A DNA stretch of 64,000 nucleotides from Fibrisoma limi BUZ 3 (GTDB lineage: Bacteria > Bacteroidota > Bacteroidia > Cytophagales > Spirosomataceae). Positions 32,604 through 41,576 of this stretch are shown here, in pieces. The notes under the pieces are model-generated. The model was not told the DNA's origin. It was given only the letters and a program-made list of their open reading frames with translations, and did no database searches. Position 1 is the stretch's first letter. Every line of letters starts with the position of its first letter. Position numbers and translations under genes: made by a program. Location of the stretch: positions 372,001-436,000 of the forward strand of contig NZ_CAIT01000009.1 of the NCBI RefSeq assembly GCF_000296815.2, read 5' to 3'.

Positions 32604-34595
32604 ATGCAAGTGGAACAAAATCAACCTGATGTTCAGGATACTTTCCTGACGACAGACGAAGTGGCAACCGAGGTTGTCCAGACTGAAACGGCTCCGGCTA
32701 ACCAACCTGAGGCCGTTGTTGCAGCCCCCAAAGCCGCCGATCCTAACCAGAAGACCTTTGCCGATCTTGACATTTCAGACGATCTGCTCCAGGCCGTAAC
32801 CGACATGGGCTTTGTTAGTCCCTCGCCGATTCAGGCCGAAGCCATTCCCCCGATTCTGGCCGGTCGCGACGTAATAGGCCAAGCCCAGACGGGTACGGGA
32901 AAAACGGCAGCCTTTGGTATTCCGGCGCTCGAAATGATCGACACGAGTGTTCGCTCCGTTCAGGTGCTGGTGTTGTGCCCAACCCGCGAACTGGCGCTGC
33001 AGGTGGCTGATGAGATTCGTAAACTCGCCAAATACAAGCGCGGTCTGCGGGTAGAAGCTATCTACGGTGGTGACTCTATCGAGCGGCAGATCCGGTCGCT
33101 GAAAGGCGGTGTGCATATCGTTATCGGTACGCCGGGCCGGGTTATGGACCACATGGAACGTAACACGCTGAAGCTCGACAACGTCCGGATGATGATTCTT
33201 GACGAAGCCGATGAAATGCTGGACATGGGTTTCCGCGAAGACATTGAGAGCATTCTGGAGGATATGCCCGAAGAGCGGCAGACCATCCTGTTCTCGGCTA
33301 CCATGTCGAAGCCGATCATGGCCATCACGCAGAAGTTCCAGAAGGACCCGGTGCTGGTGAAGGTGGTTAAGAAAGAACTGACCAACCAGAACATCGAGCA
33401 GGTATATTTCGAGGTGAAGCCGAAAGCGAAAGTGGAGGTGATGTGCCGCCTGATCGATACGTATGACCTGAAATTGCTTCTGGTCTTCTGTAATACGAAG
33501 CGCAAAGTCGACGAGATCGTTGAAGATCTACAGATTCGGGGCTACATGGCCGAGGGTCTGCACGGCGACCTGCGCCAGGCACAACGAAATAACGTGATGT
33601 CAAAATTCCGGGCTGGTACCACCAACATTCTGGTGGCTACGGACGTAGCTGCCCGTGGTATCGACGTGGACGATGTTGACGCCGTTATCAACTTTGACAT
33701 TCCGCTCGACGAAGAATATTACGTACACCGGATTGGCCGTACGGGCCGCGCCGGTAAGTCAGGTCGGGCGTTCTCGCTGGTGGGCCGCGACGAGAAATAT
33801 CGTTTCCGCGAAATCCAGACCTATACGAAAGTTAAGGTTGAAAAAGGTGTTATTCCGTCGTTCGAAGACATCGTTGGTATCCGCAAAGCCCGCTTCATTG
33901 AGCAACTACAGCAGACGATTAACGAGAGCGCAGACCTGAATCTATACGATGACCTGCTGACGCAGCTTCACCACGCCGGTTTCTCGACTGAGCAGGTGGT
34001 AGCCGCTCTGGTGAAACGCAGCATGGGTATCGAGAAGAACGAATTTGCCGACCAGAACCTTGGCCTGGAAGATGACCGTCGCGAACGGCGCGACCGGGGC
34101 TTTGGTGACCGGGATCGGGGTGGCCGTTTCGACCGCGACGACCGTCGGGGCCGCGGTGACAGCCGGTTCGGTGATCGTGACTCACGTTATAGCGACCGTC
34201 GCGACCGTAATGACGGGCCGCGTGGTTACGGCGATCGGGATCGGGGTGGCCGCTTTGACCGCGACGATCGTGGTTCCCGTGACCGTAACGACGGAGCAGG
34301 GGGTGGTCGTCGGGGTTATTTCGACAAGGATAACGACCGTCCGCAACGCGAACGCGATGCGAACATGACGCGTCTGTTCGTCAGCATTGGCCGCAAGGAC
34401 TATGTCCGTCCAGGCGACATCGTCGGTGCCATCGCCGGTGAAGCCAACATTCCGGGCAGCAGCATCGGTCACATCGACATCTTCGATAAGTTCACCTATG
34501 TAGACGTACCGAGCGATATGGCCAACCGCGTGGTTGACGCCATGGAAGGTAATACCATTAAGGGTCGCCGGGTAAACATAGAAGTAGCGCGGTAA
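32604..34595 (+). CDS. DEAD-box RNA helicase with RGG/DR-rich tail and DbpA-type RNA-binding domain
   Basis: The helicase unwinds structured RNA, as in ribosome assembly, RNA decay or cold response. The 663-residue protein has an acidic N-terminus (1-48), the Q motif region (FADLDISDDLLQAV to SPSPIQ), Walker A AQTGTGKT (94-101), LDEADEMLDMGF, LFSATMS, and HRIGRTGRAG. The C-terminal part is CsdA/DeaD-like, followed by a highly charged Asp/Arg/Gly repeat region (about 490-590) and a DbpA-type RNA-binding domain at the end (LFVSIGRKDYVRPGDIVGAI). A long leader and a strong terminator flank it, so it is monocistronic. Confidence 0.94.
   Translation: MQVEQNQPDVQDTFLTTDEVATEVVQTETAPANQPEAVVAAPKAADPNQKTFADLDISDDLLQAVTDMGFVSPSPIQAEAIPPILAGRDVIGQAQTGTGKTAAFGIPALEMIDTSVRSVQVLVLCPTRELALQVADEIRKLAKYKRGLRVEAIYGGDSIERQIRSLKGGVHIVIGTPGRVMDHMERNTLKLDNVRMMILDEADEMLDMGFREDIESILEDMPEERQTILFSATMSKPIMAITQKFQKDPVLVKVVKKELTNQNIEQVYFEVKPKAKVEVMCRLIDTYDLKLLLVFCNTKRKVDEIVEDLQIRGYMAEGLHGDLRQAQRNNVMSKFRAGTTNILVATDVAARGIDVDDVDAVINFDIPLDEEYYVHRIGRTGRAGKSGRAFSLVGRDEKYRFREIQTYTKVKVEKGVIPSFEDIVGIRKARFIEQLQQTINESADLNLYDDLLTQLHHAGFSTEQVVAALVKRSMGIEKNEFADQNLGLEDDRRERRDRGFGDRDRGGRFDRDDRRGRGDSRFGDRDSRYSDRRDRNDGPRGYGDRDRGGRFDRDDRGSRDRNDGAGGGRRGYFDKDNDRPQRERDANMTRLFVSIGRKDYVRPGDIVGAIAGEANIPGSSIGHIDIFDKFTYVDVPSDMANRVVDAMEGNTIKGRRVNIEVAR
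34105..34273 (+). repeat. Tandem-like duplication encoding the Asp/Arg/Gly tail of the helicase
   Basis: Near-identical stretches around 34109-34150 and 34229-34272 (core GGGATCGGGGTGGCCG) encode the same DRDRGGRFDRDDR segment. Such repeats tend to expand and contract between strains. Confidence 0.75.
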
Positions 34596-34651
34596 TCGCC
34601 TGCCGAAATCATACTATGTGCAATTGACACACTAGACTGTAAAGCCAGTCT

Positions 34652-34683
34652 GCAAAAAGCCACCTGAGAGGGTGGCTTTTTGC
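34652..34683 (+). terminator. Intrinsic terminator of the DEAD-box helicase gene
   Basis: A 13-base perfect stem GCAAAAAGCCACC (34652-34664) with GGTGGCTTTTTGC (34671-34683) and a 6-base loop; the right arm carries the T-run. Confidence 0.88.
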
Positions 34684-34823
34684 GTATGAATAGCGCTGAT
34701 GCTCAATGCCTACCACTCACTCAATTGGGAATAATCTATTTATTATTTTATGCCAATTCCAATACATTTAGTAGAAAAGTTGTAGCGTGCCTTAGCCCAC
34801 CTTTTACCTAACATACGATACGT

Positions 34824-36332
34824 ATGGGTAACCTGACCATTATTGATAACCTGCCCACTCAACCAGTTGCAGATACGCTTCAGGAGGTAGACCAATTTCT
34901 GAAGACCCAACCTGATCCGGACGCTGTTGCGCAATTGGTAAAAGACCTATATAGCTTTGGAACGAAGATCATGAATGATGATCCCGTTGCCGCCGAAAAG
35001 CTGTTTCGCAAGGTCACCGAATTAGATCCTAACTACGCCAACGGCTACATTAACTGGGGCTTTTCGCTTCACAAGCAAGGCCGTAACGACGAAGCCGTAG
35101 ACCAATACAAGATTAGCTTGACAAAATCTCCGGAGCCGTCTCTCGCCCTAGACGTATTAAAATGGCTCGGTGGAAAAGACGTCAAACGGTTTCAGGACGT
35201 TCTTGATGCCCTCCAGGCCCAACCTGATCTGGTTACTCCCCTAGACAAGGAAAAACTACTTGGCGATATGGAGTTCCAGTTGAAGCACTTTTCTAAAGCC
35301 GCTGAAGCGTATGAGCGTGCACAGCAACTAGCGGCTGCTGATCCATTTATACTAAAAGCGCTGGGCGACGTCTACTGCGCTCTACTTCAGGAACCCAAAG
35401 CCAGTCAATATTACACGCAAGCTATTACGCTGGCTACCGAGTCGGTTTATACTACTGAACAGGCAATTTCTGCGCTTCCCCAGGTTGCTTCCGGTCAAGT
35501 ACAACCCGACCGCAATAGCCTAGAAACTACGGTCACAGAGGCCCGCAAAACGTTAGCCAGGCTTCATTATGAGATTGGCGATACGTTATTAAGCTTAGAT
35601 GCTGATCTTGATCAGATCTGGGCTCACTGGAAGGAAGCCGTTCAGATAGCCCCGGGTGCCGAGTCAACGTTATCCATTGCTGACACACTTTACAACAACG
35701 GCCAGGCAAACAGAGACCGGCTGACCAAGGCAGTTGACACTTACACGACGTATAACCAGGCTTCACCTACACCAGACTCGGATGCATACGTTCTTTTAAA
35801 CCTTGGCTTGTGTCATTACTATCTATATAACTATCCGGCAGCAACAGAAACACTTACAAAAGCCGCTCAGTCTGCCGGTGATTATCAGCATTATGCCAAC
35901 TACTGGCTTGGAGTCCTGTACAGCGGCCAGCGCAAGTTTGAGGAAGCAGAACCCTATTACCAGAGAGCCTTCCGGCAAAAACCGGATGAATACTTTATCA
36001 TCGAAGGCCTGATTCTGTGCCTTACAGCCCTGGGTAAAAAAGACGAAGCACTAACTATATGCCAAAAAACGAAGGCCAGATACAGTACCGACCAAGAGCG
36101 GACAGCTGAAATTAGCTACCTCATCGGCAACATTCATCTTGATTTTAAAGAACTGGACAAAGCGCTTCTTTACTACAAAGAAGCACTCCAGCAGGATCCG
36201 CGTCATGTGTTCGCCCGGCACAATCTGGCTCATATACTGGAAAAAAAGGGTGAATATCAAAAAGCCCGCAACAATTGGAATAAAGCGAAATCTAATTATC
36301 TGGACCTGCTCATTAAATCTACACCTGTATGA
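34824..36332 (+). CDS. TPR-repeat protein, soluble (TPR pair member 1)
   Basis: The 502-residue protein consists of tetratricopeptide repeats with no signal peptide or membrane helix. Repeats are visible at about 50-115 (AEKLFRKVTELDPNYANGYI), 150-215 (KAAEAYERAQQL), 315-400 (YVLLNLGLCHYYLYNYPAAT; EEAEPYYQRAFRQKPDEYF) and 430-490 (DKALLYYKEALQQDPRHVFA). Its last four bases overlap the ATG of the next gene (ATGA), so the two are translationally coupled. Base composition is visibly lower in GC than neighbours, suggesting separate origin. The function is unknown; a protein scaffold working with the next product is the simplest reading. Confidence 0.85.
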   Translation: MGNLTIIDNLPTQPVADTLQEVDQFLKTQPDPDAVAQLVKDLYSFGTKIMNDDPVAAEKLFRKVTELDPNYANGYINWGFSLHKQGRNDEAVDQYKISLTKSPEPSLALDVLKWLGGKDVKRFQDVLDALQAQPDLVTPLDKEKLLGDMEFQLKHFSKAAEAYERAQQLAAADPFILKALGDVYCALLQEPKASQYYTQAITLATESVYTTEQAISALPQVASGQVQPDRNSLETTVTEARKTLARLHYEIGDTLLSLDADLDQIWAHWKEAVQIAPGAESTLSIADTLYNNGQANRDRLTKAVDTYTTYNQASPTPDSDAYVLLNLGLCHYYLYNYPAATETLTKAAQSAGDYQHYANYWLGVLYSGQRKFEEAEPYYQRAFRQKPDEYFIIEGLILCLTALGKKDEALTICQKTKARYSTDQERTAEISYLIGNIHLDFKELDKALLYYKEALQQDPRHVFARHNLAHILEKKGEYQKARNNWNKAKSNYLDLLIKSTPV

Positions 36333-37891
36333 ATCTCAAAAATTATAACCTCATTGATTTCAGTGCTTACCTGAGCAGCATTCTGTTTTCAATTGACTAT
36401 GATTTTGAAAAAGCTGAGAGTCAACTTCTGGATGTGCATGAAAAGGAGCCCGGCAACCTGCTTTACATCCTGCTTCTGTGCCAGCTCTATCAAAAGAAAA
36501 TCGAATACTGCTCGCTACCAAACGGCGACACCATGCGGGATGAAACCGAACTGGCCAACTATGCTCAGAAAGGATTGGACACGCTTGATAAAAAGCCTAG
36601 AACCGTCTGGATTGACAGCGATTTCCAGCAACAGGGGGCTTTTCTAACGTATAAATCAAATCTGGAAGAAGCCCTCAAAGCTTACCAGCAAGCAATTAGT
36701 ATTAATCCCAAAGCAACCGATCCCAGAATCGGTCTGGGAGTGGTTTATCAGAAACAGAAAAAATGGAACGAGGCCCGAGCGGCTTTCGAACAGGCTCGCC
36801 GGTTAGACCCTAACGATTTCACGTTACGGTGCAATCTGGTCGAAATCCTTATTGAACAGGATCAATTTAAGGAAGCCGAAGAGCATCTGGCCTTTGTCCG
36901 TCGGCTAACCAGCGAACGCCACCTTGACGCGCTGATTCTGTCGGGAAAGCTTTACGCCAGACTAGGTGACAAAGCGCGGGACAATGACGATACCGTTGAA
37001 GCCGATGGCCGGTTCGACAAAGCGATTTATTTTCTGGATAAAGCCGCCCAGGCTGGTAATTACGGTGATTTTTCCCGAAAGATTACCCCTGCTGAAAGTT
37101 GCACTGTACATTACCTGAGCGGCTACTGCCAGATTCGCCAGTTACAGGCCCGTGAGAAAAAAGGTAGCCTGATTGAGCGGTTTAATTTTGCAACGGAATC
37201 CCAACGAAACGTTGATAAAGCATTATTTAAATTCGGTCGGATTCCCGAATACGCCCACAATAGTTTTGAAGCAAATCAGGCCGTCCGGCAACTCAAAAAA
37301 TACAGAAAAGAATCCAGTCCGCTCAAAGAGGTCGGCGCACAGGTACCGAAAGGAACCGTGGTCGTCATCCTGGCCGTTCTGGTCCTCATCTCAGCCCAGA
37401 TTTTCTTCCTCTTTCGGGAAACGAGTCTGGTCAGGGCTATTACGCAGCCCGACGTCATTTGCTACATCCAGCCCAGTAAAATACAACCACTGCTTAAACT
37501 GGATTCGGTCGCCGATCTCAAGCTAACCCGGTTTGCCCGGCTTACCTTCAACCATCCGGACTCATTAATTGCCCGGTGGCAACGGGATATGGGAGAAACC
37601 ATCCGGATTGAGCGGAGCTGGATTGAAAACGCCGACGCTAAACATACTCCCCTGCTGACGGAAGGATTTTACGTGTTCATCACGTTTGCGTCCCTTTTGT
37701 TCATTATTGCGGGCTTAGCCTTGCCCGAGCTGACAAAGCTTAAGGTCGGCAGCATTGAACTGGAAAAAGCCAAACTCGAAACGATCACCACAATCACCAG
37801 TCTAAATATGCTAAATGGGATTAGCGACAATAGGTCAAGTGGTGCTGCTTCGGATTCACGCACCTCAGGTACGGGTCCGTCAGTAATTTAA
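36329..37891 (+). CDS. Membrane-anchored TPR protein, unknown function (TPR pair member 2)
   Basis: The 520-residue protein has an N-terminal TPR region (about 1-330, with ALKAYQQAISINPKATDPRI and ARAAFEQARRLDPNDFTLR), a membrane helix at about 348-367 (VVVILAVLVLISAQIFFLF), an external domain of about 85 residues, a second helix at about 450-470, and then LPELTKLKVGSIELEKAKLE, a membrane-proximal pattern I have seen in many uncharacterised membrane proteins. The TPR part should be cytosolic. It is coupled to the preceding soluble TPR gene by an overlap. The stop overlaps the stop of a converging gene by four bases. Confidence 0.83.
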   Translation: MNLKNYNLIDFSAYLSSILFSIDYDFEKAESQLLDVHEKEPGNLLYILLLCQLYQKKIEYCSLPNGDTMRDETELANYAQKGLDTLDKKPRTVWIDSDFQQQGAFLTYKSNLEEALKAYQQAISINPKATDPRIGLGVVYQKQKKWNEARAAFEQARRLDPNDFTLRCNLVEILIEQDQFKEAEEHLAFVRRLTSERHLDALILSGKLYARLGDKARDNDDTVEADGRFDKAIYFLDKAAQAGNYGDFSRKITPAESCTVHYLSGYCQIRQLQAREKKGSLIERFNFATESQRNVDKALFKFGRIPEYAHNSFEANQAVRQLKKYRKESSPLKEVGAQVPKGTVVVILAVLVLISAQIFFLFRETSLVRAITQPDVICYIQPSKIQPLLKLDSVADLKLTRFARLTFNHPDSLIARWQRDMGETIRIERSWIENADAKHTPLLTEGFYVFITFASLLFIIAGLALPELTKLKVGSIELEKAKLETITTITSLNMLNGISDNRSSGAASDSRTSGTGPSVI

Positions 37892-39258
37892 TTTTCCTCA
37901 ACATAGTACCCGAAAATAATTCCCATCTCATCCTCGCTGGTCAGGCCGAAGCGAACAGCTTTGTTCGTTGTGTTATTGTACGTGATTTCGGAGGTGAGCC
38001 CTTCACCTGACTTAATCGCGATTGGGGTGTTATACGTAATAATGTCGGGGTGCTCCCAATCCGTGGAGGTGTATACCACTTCACCGTCGCGGGAACCGCC
38101 TTTGATTTTGATCACGAACTTCTCTCCCAACTTGTGCATATGCGACGTCAACGCAATAATCTTACCCGGCTTATCAAACACAAACGCCCGGCTGAGCGTC
38201 ACACGGCTGTTGGCCGGGATATTCAGGTTCGTATTGCTCAGATCCAGCGTTTTCACCACGCGTTGCACGCTCGCCTTGTCGACAGTATACAGGTTAAGCT
38301 GGGCCTCCCCTTTCACGACAGCTTCTGTTTTGTTGACGTAGTGCGAGTTCAGGTCAAGGGACGTGCCGGCCGGTATCAACAGAGCCGTGCCCGCCGGAAA
38401 CGTGTAGTCCACGTAGGGCGACTGACTACCAGCCAGGTACACGTGGTTTGACATGGATACGGCTGTCAGCAAATTTAAGGAGTTGTCGGGGTTACGCAGA
38501 TCACGAACCTCGTCCAGAGTAGGCAGCAGGTTCTTGCTCCGAAAATCATAGGCCACAAAGTGGTGACTGCCACTGCGCATCTTTATTTCAAACCGATTGA
38601 CGTAGATATCCTGTGTGTTGCCGACGCTTTTACGCACGAACAGTTCACGTTCAAAATTTGGGGCGACATCGAAGGGACTAATGCTCATCTGCACGCCTTT
38701 TCCGGGACCAGGAGCAGGTAGCGGCTCATACGCAGTCGGAGCCGTGGCTTCGCCGTCAAGCAGTTTAGCGTCCGCTATAGTGCCCGTTTTAGGCGCACCC
38801 GCGTCGATCCAACGGCGTACAAATTCAAGCTGTCCTTCGGAGAGGAGCGGCATACCCAGTGGCATTGGGTTGCCGTACTGCTTACCCGTATGGTGATTGG
38901 CCTCGCCGGTCAGCTTGTGATACAACAGACTCTCCAGCGACGCAAACGCTTTCACCCGCAGCAACCCATCCGCCTTAGCCGAACTGTTTCTGGGCGCTAC
39001 GCCCACTAAATTCTGATAGGATACACCCTCTGCTAACACCAGACCATGCTGCGCAAACGATGGATCTTTTTCCGACGCATGGCATCCAGACGTAGCACAA
39101 GTTGGGGTAAGCAGCTTCTGCTGAAGCAGGTTAAACGACGATTCAGTCGGTTCCGGCTCTTCAGGAACAGCACTTGGCTCCTGGCAGGAAACGATTGTCA
39201 GCCCGAAACAAAACGCAGTCAATACAGAAAGTAAATGGTTATCAATCAACCGGTTCAT
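37888..39258 (-). CDS. Lipoprotein with c-type heme motif and PHM-like copper monooxygenase domain
   Basis: The 456-residue protein has a lipoprotein signal (TIVSC, Cys25), then a cytochrome-like segment (about 45-155) with a single CATSGCH motif (CX4CH, one or two residues longer than the usual CXXCH) and an MPLLSEGQLEFVRRWIDAGAP ending typical of planctomycete-type and Bacteroidota cytochromes. The C-terminal region resembles the two-domain copper type II ascorbate-dependent monooxygenase fold: GSHHFVAYD, SLDLNSHYVN and TSHMHKLGEKF supply His ligands, and EDEMGII a possible Met ligand. I infer a surface redox enzyme; substrate unknown. Confidence 0.82.
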   Translation of the reverse strand: MNRLIDNHLLSVLTAFCFGLTIVSCQEPSAVPEEPEPTESSFNLLQQKLLTPTCATSGCHASEKDPSFAQHGLVLAEGVSYQNLVGVAPRNSSAKADGLLRVKAFASLESLLYHKLTGEANHHTGKQYGNPMPLGMPLLSEGQLEFVRRWIDAGAPKTGTIADAKLLDGEATAPTAYEPLPAPGPGKGVQMSISPFDVAPNFERELFVRKSVGNTQDIYVNRFEIKMRSGSHHFVAYDFRSKNLLPTLDEVRDLRNPDNSLNLLTAVSMSNHVYLAGSQSPYVDYTFPAGTALLIPAGTSLDLNSHYVNKTEAVVKGEAQLNLYTVDKASVQRVVKTLDLSNTNLNIPANSRVTLSRAFVFDKPGKIIALTSHMHKLGEKFVIKIKGGSRDGEVVYTSTDWEHPDIITYNTPIAIKSGEGLTSEITYNNTTNKAVRFGLTSEDEMGIIFGYYVEEN

Positions 39259-39520
39259 TGTTGATAAAGGACTAAGAAGAGATATGGAAAGGTAACGATT
39301 TTTGAAGGGCTTTCTGGTATTGACCAGTTGAGGCTATTTAGGATCAGGAGCAACTATACCGTATCTATATTCACGTTTTTTATCCTATGTGTTACTGAAC
39401 AAGGCGCAACAATTACGATACAATTTCAAACAGAACCTTTTTGCTATTATGAATAACAAACCAGAACAACAAAATCGTAAAAATTTAATTAGCTCGTTAC
39501 GTAACGTAGCATGAATCTGA

Positions 39521-40300
39521 TCAAAAGCGCAACGTAAAATTCTGTTTGGGTTGCTCTCGTCGGAAGAATACCAGCCCAATCCAGAACAAATCAATCGTCA
39601 CGCTGACGGACGAATGCGCCTTGATATAAGCCCATGCCTGCTCCATCTCAGCCGACCAGTGAATATCATCGAAGATGAAGACTGTGTCATTATGCGCTTT
39701 GGTCAGGCATGTCTCAAAATACCGGACGGTTGGCTCAAAGCGGTGGTTCGCGTCGAAAAACGCTAAATCGATATGCTCCAGCGTAGCTACAGAGGGAGCC
39801 AGTGTATCGTCCAGATTGCCGACGATTACGTCAACGTTCTGAGCGTTTAAGTGCAACAAATTCTGCTGAGCAACGGCCGCTGTCTGCGGGCATCCTTCAA
39901 ATGTCAGCACACGCCCCTGCGTTAAGGCGGCAGCGTCAGCCAGATAGGCCGTCGTTACGCCCAGTGACGTACCGAGTTCGACGACTGATCGGGCATGAAA
40001 ACGCTGTATGAGTCGATACAACAGTCGAGCGAACCGGGCCGGTTTTTCGGCCGTGCGAACGATGTCCCGAATCATACGCCGGGGGGACGAACGGACTCTC
40101 GACCCCGCTCCAAAGTCAGTTATTTCAATTGAATCGGACCGCCGTAGCAACGACTGCCGCAACGAGGTGATGGCGGCAAAAGCCGGTTCGTTACGGTTGT
40201 CGACCCGAATTACTTCAGTATAGAGCTTGAAAAGAAACGGAGAATGTAGAGCGTGCTCATCGCGGGCGTTGAGCAGATAACGCAGATACGCAGGAATCAA
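39521..40300 (-). CDS. Class I SAM-dependent methyltransferase
   Basis: The 259-residue protein carries a Rossmann-type SAM site: motif I VVELGTSLGVTTAYLADAA (about 115-133), an acidic residue at the next strand end (VLTFEGCPQ), and IDLAFFDANHRFEPTVRYFE with FIFDDIHWS, which resembles O-methyltransferases of the class that include catechol and macrocin types. The N-terminus (YLLNARDEHALHSPF) is shared with other Bacteroidota members. The start is a TTG at 40300, one base after the apaG stop, so it is translated from the apaG transcript. Substrate unknown. Confidence 0.85.
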   Translation of the reverse strand: MIPAYLRYLLNARDEHALHSPFLFKLYTEVIRVDNRNEPAFAAITSLRQSLLRRSDSIEITDFGAGSRVRSSPRRMIRDIVRTAEKPARFARLLYRLIQRFHARSVVELGTSLGVTTAYLADAAALTQGRVLTFEGCPQTAAVAQQNLLHLNAQNVDVIVGNLDDTLAPSVATLEHIDLAFFDANHRFEPTVRYFETCLTKAHNDTVFIFDDIHWSAEMEQAWAYIKAHSSVSVTIDLFWIGLVFFRREQPKQNFTLRF

Positions 40301-40301
40301 C

Positions 40302-40688
40302 TTAATTCAACTTATACGGCACCACCATAGTAAATTCAGGGATGGTCACCCGAACCTGTTTGCCGTCGATAATCCGTTCGACAAGATAGGTACCTACCAT
40401 CTTGCCCATGCTTGACCGCAGGTTGCAGCCGGAAACGTATTGATGCACTTCGCCTGGCTCCAGCACAGGCTGCTGCCCCACTACGCCCTCGCCCTCAACT
40501 TCGCGGACGGTACCGTTGGAGTCAAAAATTGTCCAGTGCCGACGAAGTAATTGAATGGTATATTCGCTGGCGTTTTCGATTGTGATACGGTAGGTGAACA
40601 CATAATGGGCCTGCAACGGGCTCGAATAGTCCGACTGATACTCTGTCTTCACGCTCACCTTTATGCCTTCTGTTACTGCCGAAACCAT
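40302..40688 (-). CDS. apaG: ApaG domain protein
   Basis: The 128-residue protein is a complete ApaG/DUF525 beta-sandwich domain: KVSVKTEYQSDYSSP, then YTIQLLRRHWTIFDSNGTVREVEGEGVVGQQPVLEPGE, and the last strand GTYLVERI. ApaG is linked to divalent cation efflux and Ap4A levels by genetics in enterobacteria, but its biochemistry is unclear. It is the first gene of a two-gene unit with the methyltransferase. A TTG-20-TAATTTTC pair about 45 bases upstream could be its promoter. Confidence 0.92.
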   Translation of the reverse strand: MVSAVTEGIKVSVKTEYQSDYSSPLQAHYVFTYRITIENASEYTIQLLRRHWTIFDSNGTVREVEGEGVVGQQPVLEPGEVHQYVSGCNLRSSMGKMVGTYLVERIIDGKQVRVTIPEFTMVVPYKLN

Positions 40689-40832
40689 AAATTTAGCCCC
40701 TGTTTGACAACCTTAGAACGAAAATTAGGTTGATTAGTTTTGTTACGCAAGAACCATCATTAAAAAAATTTTCGGAAGTGGCCTTGCTTGTTCTTATGCG
40801 TACAATGCCTTTAAACCCGTATCAGTTCCCAC

Positions 40833-41498
40833 ATGAAAGTCACGATCGCCGAATCCTGGCAGCAACGGCTGCAACCTGAGTTCGATAAGCCCTATTTTCG
40901 CGATTTAGCCGAATTTCTCCGCGACGAATATTCTACCCAGCGCATCTACCCACCCGGCAAACTCATTTTCAACGCGTTCAACCAATGTAGCTTCGACGAT
41001 ACCCGTGTTGTCATTCTGGGCCAGGACCCGTATCATGGCGAAGGCCAGGCCAATGGGCTGGCCTTCTCGGTAGCCGATGGCATCACAAAACCGCCCTCGC
41101 TCATCAATATTTTTAAAGAAATTCAGGATGACCTGGGTAAGCCAATTCCTAAATCGGGCAACCTCGAACGCTGGGCGGTACAGGGGGTTCTGCTGTTGAA
41201 TGCAACCCTCACCGTACGGGCTGGTCAGGCCGGTTCGCATCAGAACAAGGGTTGGGAAACCTTCACCGACGCCGTTATCAAGCTCATTTCCGACGAGAAA
41301 GAGCACCTCGTGTTTATGCTTTGGGGCGCCTATGCCCAGAAAAAAGGGGCCGTCATTGATACCAGCAAACACCTGGTTCTAAAAGCCAAACACCCTTCCC
41401 CCATGGCTGCACAGTGGGGTGGCTGGTTCGGCAATAAGCATTTCAGCCAGGCTAACGAATACCTGGAAAGCAAAGGATTAGCTCCGATTAATTGGTAA
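40833..41498 (+). CDS. ung: Uracil-DNA glycosylase
   Basis: Ung removes uracil from DNA in base-excision repair. The 221-residue protein has the family-1 active site GQDPYHGEGQANGLAFSV, with the Asp that activates water, the LLLNATLTVRAGQAGSH segment and the HPSPMAAQWG motif with the catalytic His. Length is standard. It faces lepB across a long inverted repeat. Confidence 0.97.
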   Translation: MKVTIAESWQQRLQPEFDKPYFRDLAEFLRDEYSTQRIYPPGKLIFNAFNQCSFDDTRVVILGQDPYHGEGQANGLAFSVADGITKPPSLINIFKEIQDDLGKPIPKSGNLERWAVQGVLLLNATLTVRAGQAGSHQNKGWETFTDAVIKLISDEKEHLVFMLWGAYAQKKGAVIDTSKHLVLKAKHPSPMAAQWGGWFGNKHFSQANEYLESKGLAPINW

Positions 41499-41505
41499 AC
41501 GAGAA

Positions 41506-41563
41506 AAGGAAGGGGACGAAAGGAAAAAAGGTTTTACCCCTTCTCCCTTTCGTCCCCTTCCTT
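41506..41563. repeat. Stop-proximal inverted repeat between ung and lepB
   Basis: AAGGAAGGGGACGAAAGG (41506-41523) and its exact complement (41546-41563) form an 18-base stem around a 22-base loop. It begins 8 bases after the ung stop and ends 14 bases from the lepB stop. Confidence 0.85.
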
Positions 41564-41576
41564 CTTTCGTTCCTTC

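Noticed and set aside
33919-34472. Antisense frames opposite the charged tail of the helicase
   Set aside because: Repetitive GC-rich DNA encoding Asp/Arg/Gly repeats gives open antisense frames automatically.
39449-39514. A 21-codon plus-strand frame (NNKPEQQNRKNLISSL...) in the gap between the copper lipoprotein and methyltransferase genes
   Set aside because: No promoter box fits and it is too short to support without expression or conservation data; the gap otherwise holds only an AT-rich stretch and the palindrome CGTTACGTAACG.
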